Part shown: one piece after another, positions 32,815 to 32,981 of the stretch
Numbering within the stretch: position 1 is the first letter of the stretch
Layout of the letters: each line of letters starts with the position of its first letter
NCBI RefSeq assembly: GCF_026229185.1
Contig: NZ_JAGGJA010000024.1
Span: forward strand, 1-32,981
Length of the DNA stretch: 32,981 nt
Direction: 5' to 3'
From: Fodinibius salsisoli
Lineage (GTDB): Bacteria > Bacteroidota > Rhodothermia > Balneolales > Balneolaceae
Translations under genes and position numbers: made by a program
Notes under the pieces: model-generated
What the model was told of the DNA's origin: nothing
The model's input: the letters and a program-made list of their open reading frames with translations, nothing else
Databases searched by the model: none

Positions 32815-32981
32815 TCATTTTGTTATAGTTGTAGAAAGCCTTCTCGTAAAAATTAAGGGTCTAGTGAAGCAAACGACTCAAAGAGGATCTTCTCGAAGGA
32901 GCTTCAGCAAGATGTTATATAAATTATTGTTTCGATGATTAAAACGAAATTCCGTTTCTTTCAAATGCAGAAAAAACGTGT
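32815..32981. other. Right edge, no supported gene
   Basis: The last 167 bases hold no supported feature. An ATG at 32935 opens a basic frame (MIKTKFRFFQMQKKR) running off the edge and could be the start of the next gene, but 15 codons are too few to call. Confidence 0.3.

Noticed and set aside
32672-32938. 88-codon open frame overlapping the end of the amidohydrolase gene
   Set aside because: It runs in another frame of a well-supported gene, has no start context and no recognisable protein features.

Overview
The window looks like chromosomal DNA of a Gram-negative bacterium of the Bacteroidota/Balneolota/Rhodothermota kind, possibly a Balneolota relative and perhaps from a saline habitat. 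This rests on gene content and style: outer-membrane barrels, an acidic low-complexity protein, a MoaC-MoaB fusion and weak Shine-Dalgarno use. No rRNA or marker protein is present to fix the taxonomy. No tRNA, rRNA, CRISPR array, transposase or phage gene was seen.

Left flank (1-4388). A GC-rich C-terminal scrap of a probable outer-membrane protein is followed by a lone CcmA-like ABC ATPase (minus strand). After a palindromic repeat in a gene-free stretch come an unrecognised acidic protein and a propionyl/acyl-CoA carboxylase beta subunit, apparently one transcription unit.

Core (4463-25220). This is a nearly self-sufficient nitrate-assimilation locus. The main plus-strand run is nirB, nirD, a moaC-moaB fusion, an outer-membrane porin, a NarK/NasA nitrate transporter, a giant nitrate reductase fused to its own NAD(P)H/FAD reductase module, a sulfite/nitrite-reductase-like protein ending in rubredoxin, moaD and moaE. 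Around it on the minus strand are cobA (siroheme methyltransferase), a hemD-like gene, a MobB-like/MobA fusion and the moaA-modA-modB-modC operon; moeA is on the plus strand. Together these cover nitrate entry through both membranes, reduction of nitrate to nitrite to ammonium, molybdate uptake, most of molybdenum-cofactor synthesis and the first siroheme steps. MoeB, the siroheme dehydrogenase/ferrochelatase and any dedicated regulator are not in the window.

Right flank (25510-32981). It holds rarA, an Amt ammonium transporter that fits the nitrogen theme, an NAD(P)H-dependent FMN reductase, a histidine-kinase/response-regulator pair and an amidohydrolase-2 family lactonase-like enzyme.

The most unusual items are: (i) the siroheme-reductase-fold protein that has lost the siroheme/[4Fe-4S] cysteine motifs but gained a rubredoxin tail, placed directly after the nitrate reductase; (ii) the one-polypeptide nitrate reductase with a C-terminal NirB-like reductase; (iii) the degenerate MobB-like domain fused to MobA; and (iv) three families of paired inverted palindromes in the gaps, resembling REPIN or MITE elements.
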